Below are positions 42,887 to 52,390 of a stretch of 64,000 bases of DNA, piece by piece. Under the pieces are notes generated by a model. The model made no database searches, had not been told where the DNA came from, and was given only the letters and a program-made list of their open reading frames with translations. How positions within the stretch are numbered: the stretch's first letter is position 1; each line of letters begins with the position of its first letter. The position numbers and the translations under genes are program-made. This DNA is from Solirubrobacter deserti. GTDB lineage: Bacteria; Actinomycetota; Thermoleophilia; Solirubrobacterales; Solirubrobacteraceae. The stretch is from contig NZ_QPKJ02000001.1 of NCBI RefSeq assembly GCF_003344625.1, forward strand, positions 1,302,001 through 1,366,000, given 5' to 3'.

Positions 42887-44475
42887 TCGTTCGGCCCGCC
42901 CGCGTCGTCGGACTCGAGCACGATCGAGTCGACCTGGAAGGCCTCGCCGGCCACGACGTCGTCGGCCCAGCGGTACACGTGGACGTCGATCGTGTTGCCG
43001 TCCGCGGTGGCGACGTAGCTGGCGGACACGCGCTGGAAGGAGCCCGTCAGCGTCACCTTGCCCTCGGCGGTCGCGGCCGAGCCGGCGTCCGTGCCGGGCT
43101 TCCACTCGCGGATCGCGATGCACACCGGCTTGCCCTCCGTCGACTCGGTCGCCCTGACCCAGGCGCTCGCGGTGTAGTGCCGGCCCTTCACCGACCCTTC
43201 GACGACCGAGTCGGGCTCGTCGTCGACCGCGTACTGATCGCCGTCCACGTTCGACGTCACGCGCGCGACCTGGCTGCCGTCTCGCGCGCCGTCGGCGGCC
43301 TCGACCACCATCGTCGACTGGAACGCCACCCAGCCGCTGGTGCCCTGCTCGAACGAGCCGTTGGTCGCCAGGTCGTCGACGGGCTCCTCCCCGCCGCCTC
43401 CGAGCAGCACCACGACGACCACGACCGCCGCGATCACCGCGAGCGCGGCGGCCACGAACGGCCACCGGCGCGGGCCGGCGCGCTCGGCCGGCGTCCCGTG
43501 CACGCGGCCCGGGTCCACGTGCGGCGCGAGCGGACCCGGCGGAAGGTCCGGCGGCGGCGGCGCGTAGGGCGTGGCCGTGACCGGCAGCGCGGGCGCCGTC
43601 TCGTCCACGACCAGCACCTCGCCGGGGTGGTTGAGCAGCCGCGCGTCACGGCGCCAGCGCGGGCCGAGGACGTCGACGACGATCTCCTCGAGCGCGTCCC
43701 AGGCGGCCGCCGCCGACGGCGGGCGCTGCCGGCGGTCCTTCTCGACCATCCGCGCCACCCACGCCGCCAGCCGGGGGTCGGCGTCTTGCACGGGCGGGAT
43801 CGGCTCGCTGGCGTGCCGCATCAGGACCGCCACCGGTGCCTCGACGTCGTGGAACGGGCGCCGCCCCGTCAGCAGCTCGTACGCGAGGCAGCCCGTGCTG
43901 TAGAGGTCGGTCCACGGGCCGACGTCCTTGCCCAGCGCCTGCTCGGGCGCCATGTAGGCCGGCGTGCCGATCATCATCCCCGTGGACGTCTTCAGCGTGC
44001 CCGCGCCGACGGCGTCAGTGGCCTTGGCGATCCCGAAGTCGGCGACCTTCACGCGTCCGTCCGCGCTCACAAGCACGTTCTCGGGCTTGAGGTCGCGATG
44101 GACGATCCCGGCCTGCTCGGCCGCCATCAGCCCCGCGAGCACGCTCTCGAGCACGCCCGCGATCTGCGGCAGGTCCAGGTGGCCGACGAACGGCCGCAGC
44201 GAGCCGCGCTCGAGGTGCTCCATGGCCAGGAACGGGACGCCGGCGTGCTCGAAGTACTCGAACACCGTCACGATGTGCGGATCGCTGAGCGACCCGGCCA
44301 GCCGCGCCTCGCGCAGGAAGCGCTGGACGTCCTCCCCGCGCAGCGCCCGCAGCTCCTTCAGCGCGACGAGCCGCTGCAGGTCCGGCTGTCGCGCCAGGTG
44401 GACGATCGCCATCCCGCCCTCGCCCAGGACCCGTAGCACTTCGTAGCGCCCAACGGTAGGCGCGGCGTCAGACAC
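42856..44475 (-). CDS. Membrane Ser/Thr protein kinase with external carbohydrate-binding-like domain
   Basis: This 539-residue receptor-like kinase starts at GTG. The kinase domain (about 10-270) is complete: GEGGMAIVHLA loop, catalytic Lys in VALKEL, HRDLKPENVL, DFGIAK, MIGTPAYMAPEQ. After a Pro-rich linker comes one membrane helix (about 340-362, a run of Ala/Val/Ile/Leu). The outer domain (about 370-539) reads NGSFEQGTSGWVAF..., the hallmark start of a CBM4/9-type jelly roll, ending VDSIVLESDD. Typical actinobacterial kinases carry PASTA domains here instead. It is divergent from PhoX. It might sense glycans or wall fragments; that is inferred. Confidence 0.92.
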   Translation of the reverse strand: MSDAAPTVGRYEVLRVLGEGGMAIVHLARQPDLQRLVALKELRALRGEDVQRFLREARLAGSLSDPHIVTVFEYFEHAGVPFLAMEHLERGSLRPFVGHLDLPQIAGVLESVLAGLMAAEQAGIVHRDLKPENVLVSADGRVKVADFGIAKATDAVGAGTLKTSTGMMIGTPAYMAPEQALGKDVGPWTDLYSTGCLAYELLTGRRPFHDVEAPVAVLMRHASEPIPPVQDADPRLAAWVARMVEKDRRQRPPSAAAAWDALEEIVVDVLGPRWRRDARLLNHPGEVLVVDETAPALPVTATPYAPPPPDLPPGPLAPHVDPGRVHGTPAERAGPRRWPFVAAALAVIAAVVVVVVLLGGGGEEPVDDLATNGSFEQGTSGWVAFQSTMVVEAADGARDGSQVARVTSNVDGDQYAVDDEPDSVVEGSVKGRHYTASAWVRATESTEGKPVCIAIREWKPGTDAGSAATAEGKVTLTGSFQRVSASYVATADGNTIDVHVYRWADDVVAGEAFQVDSIVLESDDAGGPNDQLVAEARCA

Positions 44476-44554
44476 CGGTCAACGATCCTCTGTAGTAGAT
44501 AGGGCGTTACAACTCGTTCACGATTCGCAACGGCAAGCGGTCCAGGGTCCCGGG
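44476..44554. promoter_or_regulatory. Divergent kinase/PhoX intergenic region
   Basis: The gap has the decamers CGTTACAACT and CGTTCACGAT in direct succession (44505-44524). Pho boxes of actinobacteria are direct repeats around GTTCA, usually 11 bp apart; here the period is 10 and one copy diverges. It is a weak candidate PhoP site for the phosphatase gene. Confidence 0.25.
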
Positions 44555-46755
44555 ATGGACTCGACTCGCCGTTCCTTCATCCGGGGCATAGCCTCCGCGG
44601 GCGCATCGACTGTGGCCGCGGTCGCCCTGGACCGTACCGGCTACCTGGACACCGCGACGGCACTTGCCCAGAGCGCCACGCCGAGCGACTTCTCGGCCTT
44701 CCGCGCCATCGCGGCCTCCTCGGCCGATGCGTTCGAGGTCCCGGCGGGCTACCGCGCGCAGGTGATCATCGGCTACGGCGACCAGGTGGCCAACGAGGAC
44801 GGCACGGTCATCACGTACGGCTACAACAACGACTTCCTCGCCTACTTCCCGCTCAACGGGTCCAGCGAGGGGCTGCTGTTCATCAACCACGAGTACCCCG
44901 CGCCGTTCTTCCAGCACGGCGTGACCTCGGCCCCGGCGAAGACCGCCGCGCAGGTCGAGATCGAACGCGGGTCGGTCGGCAACTCGGTCCTGCACGTCCG
45001 CCGCGCCGCGGACGGCACGTGGTCCGTCGTGTCCCCGTCACGCTACAACCGCCGCATCACCGGCGGGGGCCCGACCCTGAACTTCACGGGACCGCTGGCG
45101 AACAACCCGGCCTACCCGGGCATCGGCGCGACCGCGAGCGGCTCGCTGGCGAACTGCTCGGGCGGCATCACGCCCTGGGGCACGGCGCTCAGCTGCGAGG
45201 AGAACTACCAGGACTACCTCGGCTACGGCTGGGACCAGGCCCGCACCGGCACGACCGACTACATCAACGGCAACGGCTCGGATGCGTCGGCCCAGCCGGC
45301 CAAGTACGGTTGGGTGTGCGAGCACGACCCGTACGACCCGAGCTTCGTGGGCCGCAAGCACACCGCGCTGGGGCGCTTCCGGCACGAGAACACGGCCTTC
45401 CGCGCGCTGGCGAACAAGCCGTTCGTGCTCTACATGGGTGACGACGTCAACAACGGCGGCGTCTACAAGTTCGTCTCCGACCTGCCCTACCGCCCCGGGC
45501 GGCGCGAGGAGAACCTGCGCATCCTCGAGTCCGGGACGCTCTACATCGCGCGCTGGGACCGCAGAGCCGGCGCACCTTCGACGGGAACTTCAACCTCACG
45601 AGCGAGACGAGCGGCACCGGTTACTGGCGCGAGGTCCAGGAGGGTGAGCTCGTCGACACCCAGGCTCGCATCCGGGCCGCAGTCGGCAACAGCGAGTTCG
45701 ACACGCACTACGCGACCAACCGGCCTGAGGACGTCGAGGTCGACGAGGACGGCACCGTCTACATCGCGCTGACCAACAACAGCACCGTCAACGACACCCA
45801 CGGGTCGATCCGGCGCCTGCGCGAGGCGAACAACGACCCGGCCTCGGTCGGCGCCGGCGCGCAGTTCACCTGGGAGGACTGGTCCGCGGGCGGCCCGACC
45901 GGCCGTCCCGAGCCGGGTGAGCAGGGCTTCTCGTCACCGGACAACCTCGTCTTCGACAAGGCCGGCAACCTCTGGGTCGTCACCGACGTCTCCTCGAGCG
46001 CGCTCAACAACGACCGCACGACGACCGCCCAGCGCGTGCGCTTCCATCAGAACAACGCCGTCTACATGGTCCCCCGCACGGGTCCGAACGCCGGCGTCGC
46101 GTTCCGGTTCGCCAACATGCCGGTCGAGGCCGAGGGCACCGGTCCGTACTTCACGCCGGACGAGCAGACGCTGTTCGTCAACGTCCAGCACCCGGGCGAG
46201 GAGACCCCGTCCGTGAACAACGGCGGCGTGTACGGCAACGTCACGACCTACAGCTCGTACTGGCCGAAGGGCAACAAGACCACGGGCCAGAACCCCTCGA
46301 CCCCCGTCCCGTCGCTGGTGGCGATCTCCAAGATCCCGCCCGGCCAGGAGCCCCCGCCCGGCGGCGGCAACGTCATCCCGCCCCCGCCCGGCGCGGACAA
46401 GTCGCCGACGTACATCTCGTTCGTCTCGGCCGGCCGCCAGAGCCTGGCGACGCTGATCGGCAGCCGCGGCACGTCGTTCAAGCTGCGGGTGGACGAGCCG
46501 TCGACGCTGATCGTCACGCTCTACGGCCAGCTCACCACGCGCAAGGGCCGCCGTGGCAAGCCGCGCCGGCTCGCCCGCGTCACCCAGCGCGTCACGGCGC
46601 CGGGCGAGATCACGGTGCGTCTGCGCCCGGCCGCCGCGCTGCGCGTGCTGCTGCGCCGCGAGCGCACGGTCCCGGCGTCGCTGGCCGTGACCGCGACGGA
46701 CGCGGCGGGCAACAAGTCGACGCGTACCAAGCGGCTGTCCTTCCGCCGCTCCTAG
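44555..46755 (+). pseudogene. PhoX-family secreted alkaline phosphatase (DUF839) with a frameshift
   Basis: The protein is in two frames. Frame one (44555 to about 45559) starts with a Tat signal (STRRSFIRGIASAGAS) and gives normal PhoX sequence (LLFINHEYP, GGITPWGTALSCEENYQDYLG, LYMGDDVNNGGVYKF, LYIARWD). From 45560 the same homology continues in another frame (RRTFDGNFNLTSETSGTGYW, NRPEDVEVDEDGTVYIAL, FSSPDNLVFDKAGNLWVVTD) to 46755, with a Pro-rich linker and a basic Ig-like tail. One extra C after 45560 restores a full protein of about 733 residues. PhoX enzymes are exported Ca/Fe phosphatases. Sequencing error or true mutation cannot be separated here. Confidence 0.88.
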
Positions 46756-46761
46756 CCGTCC

Positions 46762-46795
46762 GGCGTGGCGGCGCGTGTTGGCGCGCCGCCACGCC
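46762..46795. terminator. Strong bidirectional hairpin between PhoX and GT2 genes
   Basis: A perfect 14-bp GC-rich stem (GGCGTGGCGGCGCG and its complement) with a 6-base loop fills the 41-bp gap between the convergent stop codons. No T-run. Confidence 0.8.
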
Positions 46796-46796
46796 C

Positions 46797-48227
46797 TCAG
46801 CTGCTGTTCGACAACTGATCGCTCGGCGCGGTCTGGAAGCCGCGCCGCTGCATGTCGCCCCAGGACTTCTTGCCCCGGATGAGATCCCAGAACGCGACGC
46901 CGCGCCAGAGATCCGTGAGCTGCCGGTAGCCCAGGTTCTCGATCGCGGCGTACGCGGACATGCGCAGGATCTCCCGCCCGCGCGGGTGGCGGCGGAACGA
47001 GAACTCCTCCAGCGCGAGCGCGCTGATCGAGAGCAGCTGGCCGAGCATCACCGCGAACACGAAGAAGGCGAGCACGAACGGCCAGGACAGCAGGCCGAGC
47101 GCCCACGAGATCGGCAGCACCAGGTAGCCGAGCAGCGCGATCGGCGGGCCGAGCAGCTCGAACACGATGAAGTACGGCATCGCGAGCATCCCGAGCGCGC
47201 CGTAGCGCGGGTTCAGCGTCATCCGCTTGTGCCGCCACAGCGTCTCGAACAGCCCGCGCTGCCAGCGCCGGCGCTGCCGCGACAGGACCTTCAGCGTCTC
47301 CGGCGCCTCCGTCCAGCACACCGGGTCCGGGACGAACTGCACGCGGTACTCCTGGCCCGACTCCCGCATGTGCCGGTGCATGCGCACCACCAGCTCCATG
47401 TCCTCGCCGACGGTCGTGTGGTCCCAGCCGCCGACGGCCTCGACCGTCGAGCGCCGGAACAGCCCGAACGCGCCCGAGATGATCAGCAGCGCGTGCAGCT
47501 GGCTCCACCCCACGCGCCCGACCAGGAACGCGCGGAAGTACTCGACCACCTGCAGCGTCGCCAGGCGGTTCTTCGGGAGCCGGACCTCGGTCACGCGCCC
47601 GTCCTCGACGGTGCAGCCGTTCGCGATCCGGACGATCCCGCCCGTGGCCACGACCAGGTCGGGGTCGTCGAGCAGTGGCTTGGCGACACGCAGCAGCGCC
47701 TCCGGCTCGATGATCGCGTCGGCGTCGACCGCGCACACGTACGGGTAGCGCGCCGCGTCCACGCCCGCGTTGAGCGCGTCCGCCTTGCCGCCGTTCTCCT
47801 TGTCCACGACCAGCAGCTCCGGATGCCGCGGTGAGCGGTAGGTGCCGCGGATCGGCGCGTGCGCGACCGTCCCGCGCAGCGCCCGCGGCGCCTCCACCAG
47901 GTCGAACGCGTCGTGCAGCTGCTGCAGCGTGGAGTCCTTGGAGCCGTCGTTGATCGCGATCACCTCGAACTCCGGGAAGCGCAGCTGCAGCAGCGCGTGC
48001 ACGCTCTGGACGATCCCGGCCTCCTCGTTGTAGCCCGGCAGCAGGATGGAGATCGGCGGCGTCAGCGGCGAAGCGAGCGCCTCGTCGATCGCCGCGTACT
48101 CGAGCGAGTGCAGATAGCGCGTGATCGACCGCCAGGCGAGCGCGGTGAATGCGATGTAGAGCAGGTTCAGGACGGCGAAGTAGGCGATGACGACGACGCC
48201 GAACGCCTCGATGACATCGCGGATCAC
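46797..48227 (-). CDS. Membrane family 2 glycosyltransferase (processive type)
   Basis: This 476-residue enzyme has an N-terminal helix, a GT2 domain with PISILLPGYNEEAGIVQSV, INDGSKDST, VDKENGGKADALNAG, AVDADAIIEP, the TVGEDMEL acid, and QRRRWQRG (the Q-x-x-RW motif of processive synthases such as NodC and BcsA), then about four membrane helices. It would polymerise a sugar and push it out of the cell; which polymer is unknown. The start overlaps the HEAT-repeat gene by 4 bp. It is the last gene of a kinase/regulator operon, suggesting controlled exopolysaccharide synthesis. Confidence 0.93.
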   Translation of the reverse strand: MIRDVIEAFGVVVIAYFAVLNLLYIAFTALAWRSITRYLHSLEYAAIDEALASPLTPPISILLPGYNEEAGIVQSVHALLQLRFPEFEVIAINDGSKDSTLQQLHDAFDLVEAPRALRGTVAHAPIRGTYRSPRHPELLVVDKENGGKADALNAGVDAARYPYVCAVDADAIIEPEALLRVAKPLLDDPDLVVATGGIVRIANGCTVEDGRVTEVRLPKNRLATLQVVEYFRAFLVGRVGWSQLHALLIISGAFGLFRRSTVEAVGGWDHTTVGEDMELVVRMHRHMRESGQEYRVQFVPDPVCWTEAPETLKVLSRQRRRWQRGLFETLWRHKRMTLNPRYGALGMLAMPYFIVFELLGPPIALLGYLVLPISWALGLLSWPFVLAFFVFAVMLGQLLSISALALEEFSFRRHPRGREILRMSAYAAIENLGYRQLTDLWRGVAFWDLIRGKKSWGDMQRRGFQTAPSDQLSNSS

Positions 48228-49270
48228 GCGGGCTCCAGCTCGGCCAGCGCGGCGGCCTCGGCGAGGTGCGCGCTCGCGCCCTCGACGCCCCCGAGCCGCA
48301 TGGCCTTCATCGGATCGATCGCGGCCAGCGCCTGCGCGGCGGCTTGAGCGGGGTCGTACATGTCGTCAGAGGCCTGCCGGACCAGTGCGTCGAAGGCGTC
48401 ACGATCCCCGATCCGCCCCAGCGCGTGCGCTGCCGCGGTACGCACGAACGGCGCCGGGTCGTTGAGCGCGCCGCGCAGCCCGGCTGCGGCGCGCCGCGTC
48501 CCGATCCGCCCCAGCGCCCGCGCCGCCGCCGCCCGCACCTCGGCGTGCTCGCCCCAGGAGCTCGCGGCGATCGCGTGGTCCTCGCGCAGGGCCTTGTCGA
48601 GCGCGTCGGCGTCGGTCGCGTCGCCGGTGAAGCCGAGCAGCTCGATCGCGTTCGCGCGCACGCCGGGGTCCGGCGCGTCCAGCAGCGAGCGCAGGCCCGG
48701 TGCGGCCTTGGAGCCCATCGCGAGCAGCGCGCCGCCCGCGATCGCGCGCGGCACCTCGCTGCCGGCCAGCGACTCCACGAGCCGCGGGACGGCCGCCTCC
48801 GCCTCGAGCATGCCGAGGCTGCGCGCGGCCGCTGAGCGCACGTCGCGCGCGCGGTCGTCGAGCGCGCCGATGAGCGCGTCCACGGTGCTGAGGGCGCCCA
48901 TGTCGCCGAGCGCGAACGCCGCCGTGGCGCGTTTGGCCGACCGCCGGGACCGCAGCTGGCCCAGCTCGCGCCGCACCGCGCCGCGCTCCTCGAAGAAGGC
49001 CGCGATCCGGTCTCGCGGCTCGCCGCGCAGCTTGCGGGCGTAGCGGCCGAGGATCGCCGCCAGCGCGCGTTCCTGCGCCGCCGACAAGCGCCCGAGCTCC
49101 GGCTCCTCACCGTCGACGAGCTCGAGCGCGAGCGGCGTCAGCTCGTGCTCGAGCGCGGCGCGCCGGCGCTCGGTCCGGCTGAGCGCGACGCGCCGGGCCA
49201 CGAGCACGACCATGGTCGCGACGGCGAGCACGGACAGCGCACCGCCGAGCAGCTGGAGGGCGTCGATCAC
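48224..49270 (-). CDS. Membrane-anchored HEAT-repeat protein
   Basis: This 348-residue protein has one N-terminal membrane helix (LLGGALSVLAVATMVVLVA) and then HEAT/PBS-lyase-type repeats of about 30 residues: KRATAAFALGDMGALSTVDA, DVRSAAARSLGMLEAEAA, VRAAAARALGRIGTRRAA, VRTAAAHALGRIGDRDAF. Such solenoids bind proteins. It is coupled by 4-bp overlaps to the response regulator upstream and the glycosyltransferase downstream, so it may link regulator and synthase at the membrane; that is inferred. Confidence 0.9.
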   Translation of the reverse strand: MIDALQLLGGALSVLAVATMVVLVARRVALSRTERRRAALEHELTPLALELVDGEEPELGRLSAAQERALAAILGRYARKLRGEPRDRIAAFFEERGAVRRELGQLRSRRSAKRATAAFALGDMGALSTVDALIGALDDRARDVRSAAARSLGMLEAEAAVPRLVESLAGSEVPRAIAGGALLAMGSKAAPGLRSLLDAPDPGVRANAIELLGFTGDATDADALDKALREDHAIAASSWGEHAEVRAAAARALGRIGTRRAAAGLRGALNDPAPFVRTAAAHALGRIGDRDAFDALVRQASDDMYDPAQAAAQALAAIDPMKAMRLGGVEGASAHLAEAAALAELEPA

Positions 49271-49656
49271 CTGACGCTGCGCCTGGCCAGGATCGCCTGG
49301 ACGCGGGAACGCAGCTCCTGCGGGCTGAACGGCTTGCGCAGGTAGTCGTCGGCGCCGGCCTCGAAGCCGCGGCTCACGTCCGCCTCCTGGACGCGCGCGG
49401 TCAGCAGGATCACGGGGATCGCGGCCGTCGCCTCGTCGTCGCGCAGCTGGCGCGTGACCTCGTAGCCGTTCAGCCCCGGCATCATCACGTCGAGCACGGC
49501 CAGGTCGGGCTTGTGTTCGCGCGCGGCGGCCAACGCCTGTTGACCGTCGGACGCCGTCACGACCGTGTAGCCGGCGCGCTCGAGGCGGAACGAGACGAGC
49601 TGGAGGATGTCCTCGTCGTCGTCGGCCACCAGCACCGTGCGCGGACCATCGCTCAT
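49267..49656 (-). CDS. Single-domain response regulator
   Basis: This 129-residue stand-alone receiver has all key residues: DDDE acidic pocket, phospho-acceptor Asp in LAVLDVMMPGLNGYE, Thr in ILLTARV, and Lys in DYLRKPFSP. It has no output domain, so it acts by binding a partner, perhaps the HEAT protein. The frame is open far upstream, but the ATG that overlaps the kinase stop (ATGA) is the only start giving a normal receiver. Confidence 0.93.
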   Translation of the reverse strand: MSDGPRTVLVADDDEDILQLVSFRLERAGYTVVTASDGQQALAAAREHKPDLAVLDVMMPGLNGYEVTRQLRDDEATAAIPVILLTARVQEADVSRGFEAGADDYLRKPFSPQELRSRVQAILARRSVR

Positions 49657-52337
49657 CTTGCCGTCACCTCGTGGATGGGAATGGGGAGCTCCACAGTGAA
49701 AGTCGTACCAACACCCTCTTCGCTCTCGCAGGCGACTTCCCCGCCGTGGCCCTGGGCAATCGCCCGGACGATCGACAGGCCGAGCCCGATGCCCTGCACG
49801 GACGCCTCGGTCGCGGCCTTGGTGCGGTAGAAGCGCTCGAACAGGCGGTGCTGCTCGTCGGAGGCGATCCCGACGCCGGTGTCGGTGACCGCGATGAACG
49901 CGGAGCCGTGGCGGCGGCCGGCGCGCACGCTGACGCTGCCGCCCGCCGGCGTGAACTTGACCGCGTTCGCGATCAGGTTGTCGACCACCTGGAAGAGCCG
50001 GTCGCGGTCGCCGTCCAACGCGGGCACCGGCTCGGTGTGCGCCGTCAACGTCACGCCGGCCTGGTCGGCGCGCGGGCGCCCGGCCTCGACGGCCTCCAGC
50101 ACGACGGCTTCCAGGTCCACCTCGTGCCGGTCCAGGTTGAGCGTGCCCGCCTCGACCTGGGCGACGAACAGCAGGTCGCCGACCAGCCGCAGCAGCCGCC
50201 GCGCGTTGCGCTCGATCACATGCAGGAACTTCAGCTGCTCCTGCGGGACCTCGCCGGCCTCCTCCTCGAGGATCAGCTCCAGGTACCCGAGGATCGACGT
50301 CAACGGCGTGCGCAGCTCGTGCGAGACGAGCGCGAAGAACTCGTTCTTGAGCCGCTCGGTTTCGGTCTCGGCGCGCCGGCGCTCGAGCACCTCGGCGACG
50401 AGCTTGGAGATCGACTCGAGCGCGTCCGTGAGCTCCTGGTCGAGCGGGACGCGGCGGCGCTGCCAGAACTCGAACGAGCCGAAGCCGCCGGGCCCGTCCG
50501 TGATCGGCATCGACACCGACGTCGACAGCGGCTCGCCGCCGTAGTCGGGGTCGCGCCACTCGGCCGCGCGCCGCTGCTCGCCGGCGAGCGGGTCGGGCAC
50601 CCAGTGCACGGCCACGGGCCAGTGCAGCGCGCGGCCGAGCGCCTCGAGGATGCGCGGGACGACGCTCTCGCCGGCGCCCGCCTCGGCCAGCGCCACGCCG
50701 ACCGCGCGCTGGGCCTCGCGAGCGCGCTCGCGCGCGACGCGGCCGCCGATGTCGCGCACGAACCCGTTGACCTGCCACGTGTCGCCGACCTTCAGGGGCG
50801 AGACCGAGACCTCGATCGTCAGCCGGCTACCGTCACGGTGCACCGCGGGCAGCTCGAAGCGGCGCGTGTCGGTGCGCGTCGCCAGCAGCTCTTCGTGCTT
50901 GGCCCGGTAGGCGGCGCGCCAGCGCTCGGGCAGCAGCAGCTCGTCGACCAGCTGCCCGCGGGCCTGCTGCTCGCTGTAGCCGAACAGGGCCGCGGCCTGC
51001 GGCGTCCACGCGGTGATGCGGCGGTCGGCGTCCACGGCCACGAACGCGTCGTGCGCGGTCTCCAGCACGGCTCGGTTGACGTCGGCCTGGTGGCGCGCGG
51101 TCTCCAGCGCGAGGGCGTTGGAGAGCGCGACGGCCGCCGCGTCGGCCATCCGCTGCAGGGTCGCGAGGTCGCGCGAGACCGGGTCCAGGAGCGTGATGAC
51201 GCCGATCGGGCGCCCCGAGGTGGCCAGCGGGAGCAGCAGGTGGCGCAGGAACTCGCGCTCGACGGTCTCCGGGGTGAAGCACGGCGGCAACCTCGCGGGG
51301 TCGATCGCGGCCGTCTCGTACAGCGACAGCCCGCGCTCGACCGCGATCGGGTCGGCGACGTACAGCGCCCCGCCGCGCGCCCCGGCGACGGTGCGGAGCT
51401 TCGCCAGCAACAATGGCGCCAGCCGGTCGAGCTCGACCTCGGAGGTGAACGCCGACACGACGTCGTGGAAGGTCTCGATGCGCGCCTTCTCGAGCTCGAG
51501 CTCGGCGACGGTCGCGGCGAGCTGGCCGCGCTGGGCCTCGAGCTCGGTGTTGTGCTGCTCGAGCTCCTCCCGGGCCTCCGCGAGCGACGCGGCCATCGCG
51601 TTGAACGACCGCGCCACGTCGGCCACCTCGCTCATCCCGTCCTCGGGCACGCGCGTGTCCAGGTCGCCTCCGCGCACACGGCCGGCGGCGCGCGCGAGGC
51701 GCTGCAGCGGCTGCGAGACGTGCCGCGCGCTGAGGAAGACGACGGCGGCGAGCAGCAGCGGGATCCCGAGCAGGCCGAGGAGCGCGAGCGTGGTCGCGCG
51801 CCCGGTGGCCCCGTCGAGCCCCTCGCGCTCGTTGCGCGCGACCTCCGACTGGCGGCTCACGAGCGTGCCGACGAGGCCGCGCATGCGGTCGACCTGGCGC
51901 ATGCCGGCACCGGTCGCGATCACCTGCGCCGCCGCATCCGGGTCCCGCTGCGCGCGCTCGAGCTGATCCTGCTGCCAGCCGCGGTAGGCATCGCCGGCGG
52001 CCACGAGCTCCCGCGCCGCGGCCGTCTGCGCCGGGTCTCCGGCGCTCGCCGCGAGCAGCGCACGCTCCGCTGCCGGCAGCGCGGCGACGGCGCGCCGGTA
52101 CGGACCGAGGAACTGCTCGTCGCGCGAGACGACGTAGCCTCGCAGGCTCGTCTCCATGTCGATTACGAGGCTGAGGACGCGGTTGACCGCCGACGTGCGC
52201 GCGTTGGCCACCTGCAGGCTCTTCGACGCGTCGCGCGCGTCGTGCACCAGCGTCAGGACCACGGCGAACGTGCCCGCGCAGAGCAGGAACGCGAGGCCTC
52301 CGGCCAGGAGAAGCCGAGCGGTGAGTCCGCGGATCAC
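49653..52337 (-). CDS. Membrane sensor histidine kinase (CHASE3-HAMP-GAF-PAS)
   Basis: This 894-residue kinase starts at GTG (VIRGLTARLLLAGGLAF gives the first membrane helix). Order: helix 1, outer CHASE3-like four-helix sensor (about 35-175; METSLRGYVVSRDEQFLGPY), helix 2, HAMP (about 205-260), coiled coil, GAF (about 295-425), PAS (about 440-560; FGYSEQQARGQLVDELLLP), GAF-like region, HisKA with His673 in ALVSHELRTPLTS, and ATPase domain (NLIANAVKFTPAG, DTGVGI, GIGLGLSIVRAIA). Its stop overlaps the response regulator start by 4 bp, making it the evident partner. The signal is unknown. Confidence 0.92.
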   Translation of the reverse strand: MIRGLTARLLLAGGLAFLLCAGTFAVVLTLVHDARDASKSLQVANARTSAVNRVLSLVIDMETSLRGYVVSRDEQFLGPYRRAVAALPAAERALLAASAGDPAQTAAARELVAAGDAYRGWQQDQLERAQRDPDAAAQVIATGAGMRQVDRMRGLVGTLVSRQSEVARNEREGLDGATGRATTLALLGLLGIPLLLAAVVFLSARHVSQPLQRLARAAGRVRGGDLDTRVPEDGMSEVADVARSFNAMAASLAEAREELEQHNTELEAQRGQLAATVAELELEKARIETFHDVVSAFTSEVELDRLAPLLLAKLRTVAGARGGALYVADPIAVERGLSLYETAAIDPARLPPCFTPETVEREFLRHLLLPLATSGRPIGVITLLDPVSRDLATLQRMADAAAVALSNALALETARHQADVNRAVLETAHDAFVAVDADRRITAWTPQAAALFGYSEQQARGQLVDELLLPERWRAAYRAKHEELLATRTDTRRFELPAVHRDGSRLTIEVSVSPLKVGDTWQVNGFVRDIGGRVARERAREAQRAVGVALAEAGAGESVVPRILEALGRALHWPVAVHWVPDPLAGEQRRAAEWRDPDYGGEPLSTSVSMPITDGPGGFGSFEFWQRRRVPLDQELTDALESISKLVAEVLERRRAETETERLKNEFFALVSHELRTPLTSILGYLELILEEEAGEVPQEQLKFLHVIERNARRLLRLVGDLLFVAQVEAGTLNLDRHEVDLEAVVLEAVEAGRPRADQAGVTLTAHTEPVPALDGDRDRLFQVVDNLIANAVKFTPAGGSVSVRAGRRHGSAFIAVTDTGVGIASDEQHRLFERFYRTKAATEASVQGIGLGLSIVRAIAQGHGGEVACESEEGVGTTFTVELPIPIHEVTAR

Positions 52338-52390
52338 TGTTCCCGTCAGGATTGCCGATGTCGACGCGGTCAAAACCGCGCCGCTTGCGT

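Noticed and set aside
41884..44436. Plus-strand open frame over the AraC and kinase genes
   Set aside because: It runs out of frame over AraC and antisense over the kinase, both of which are well supported.
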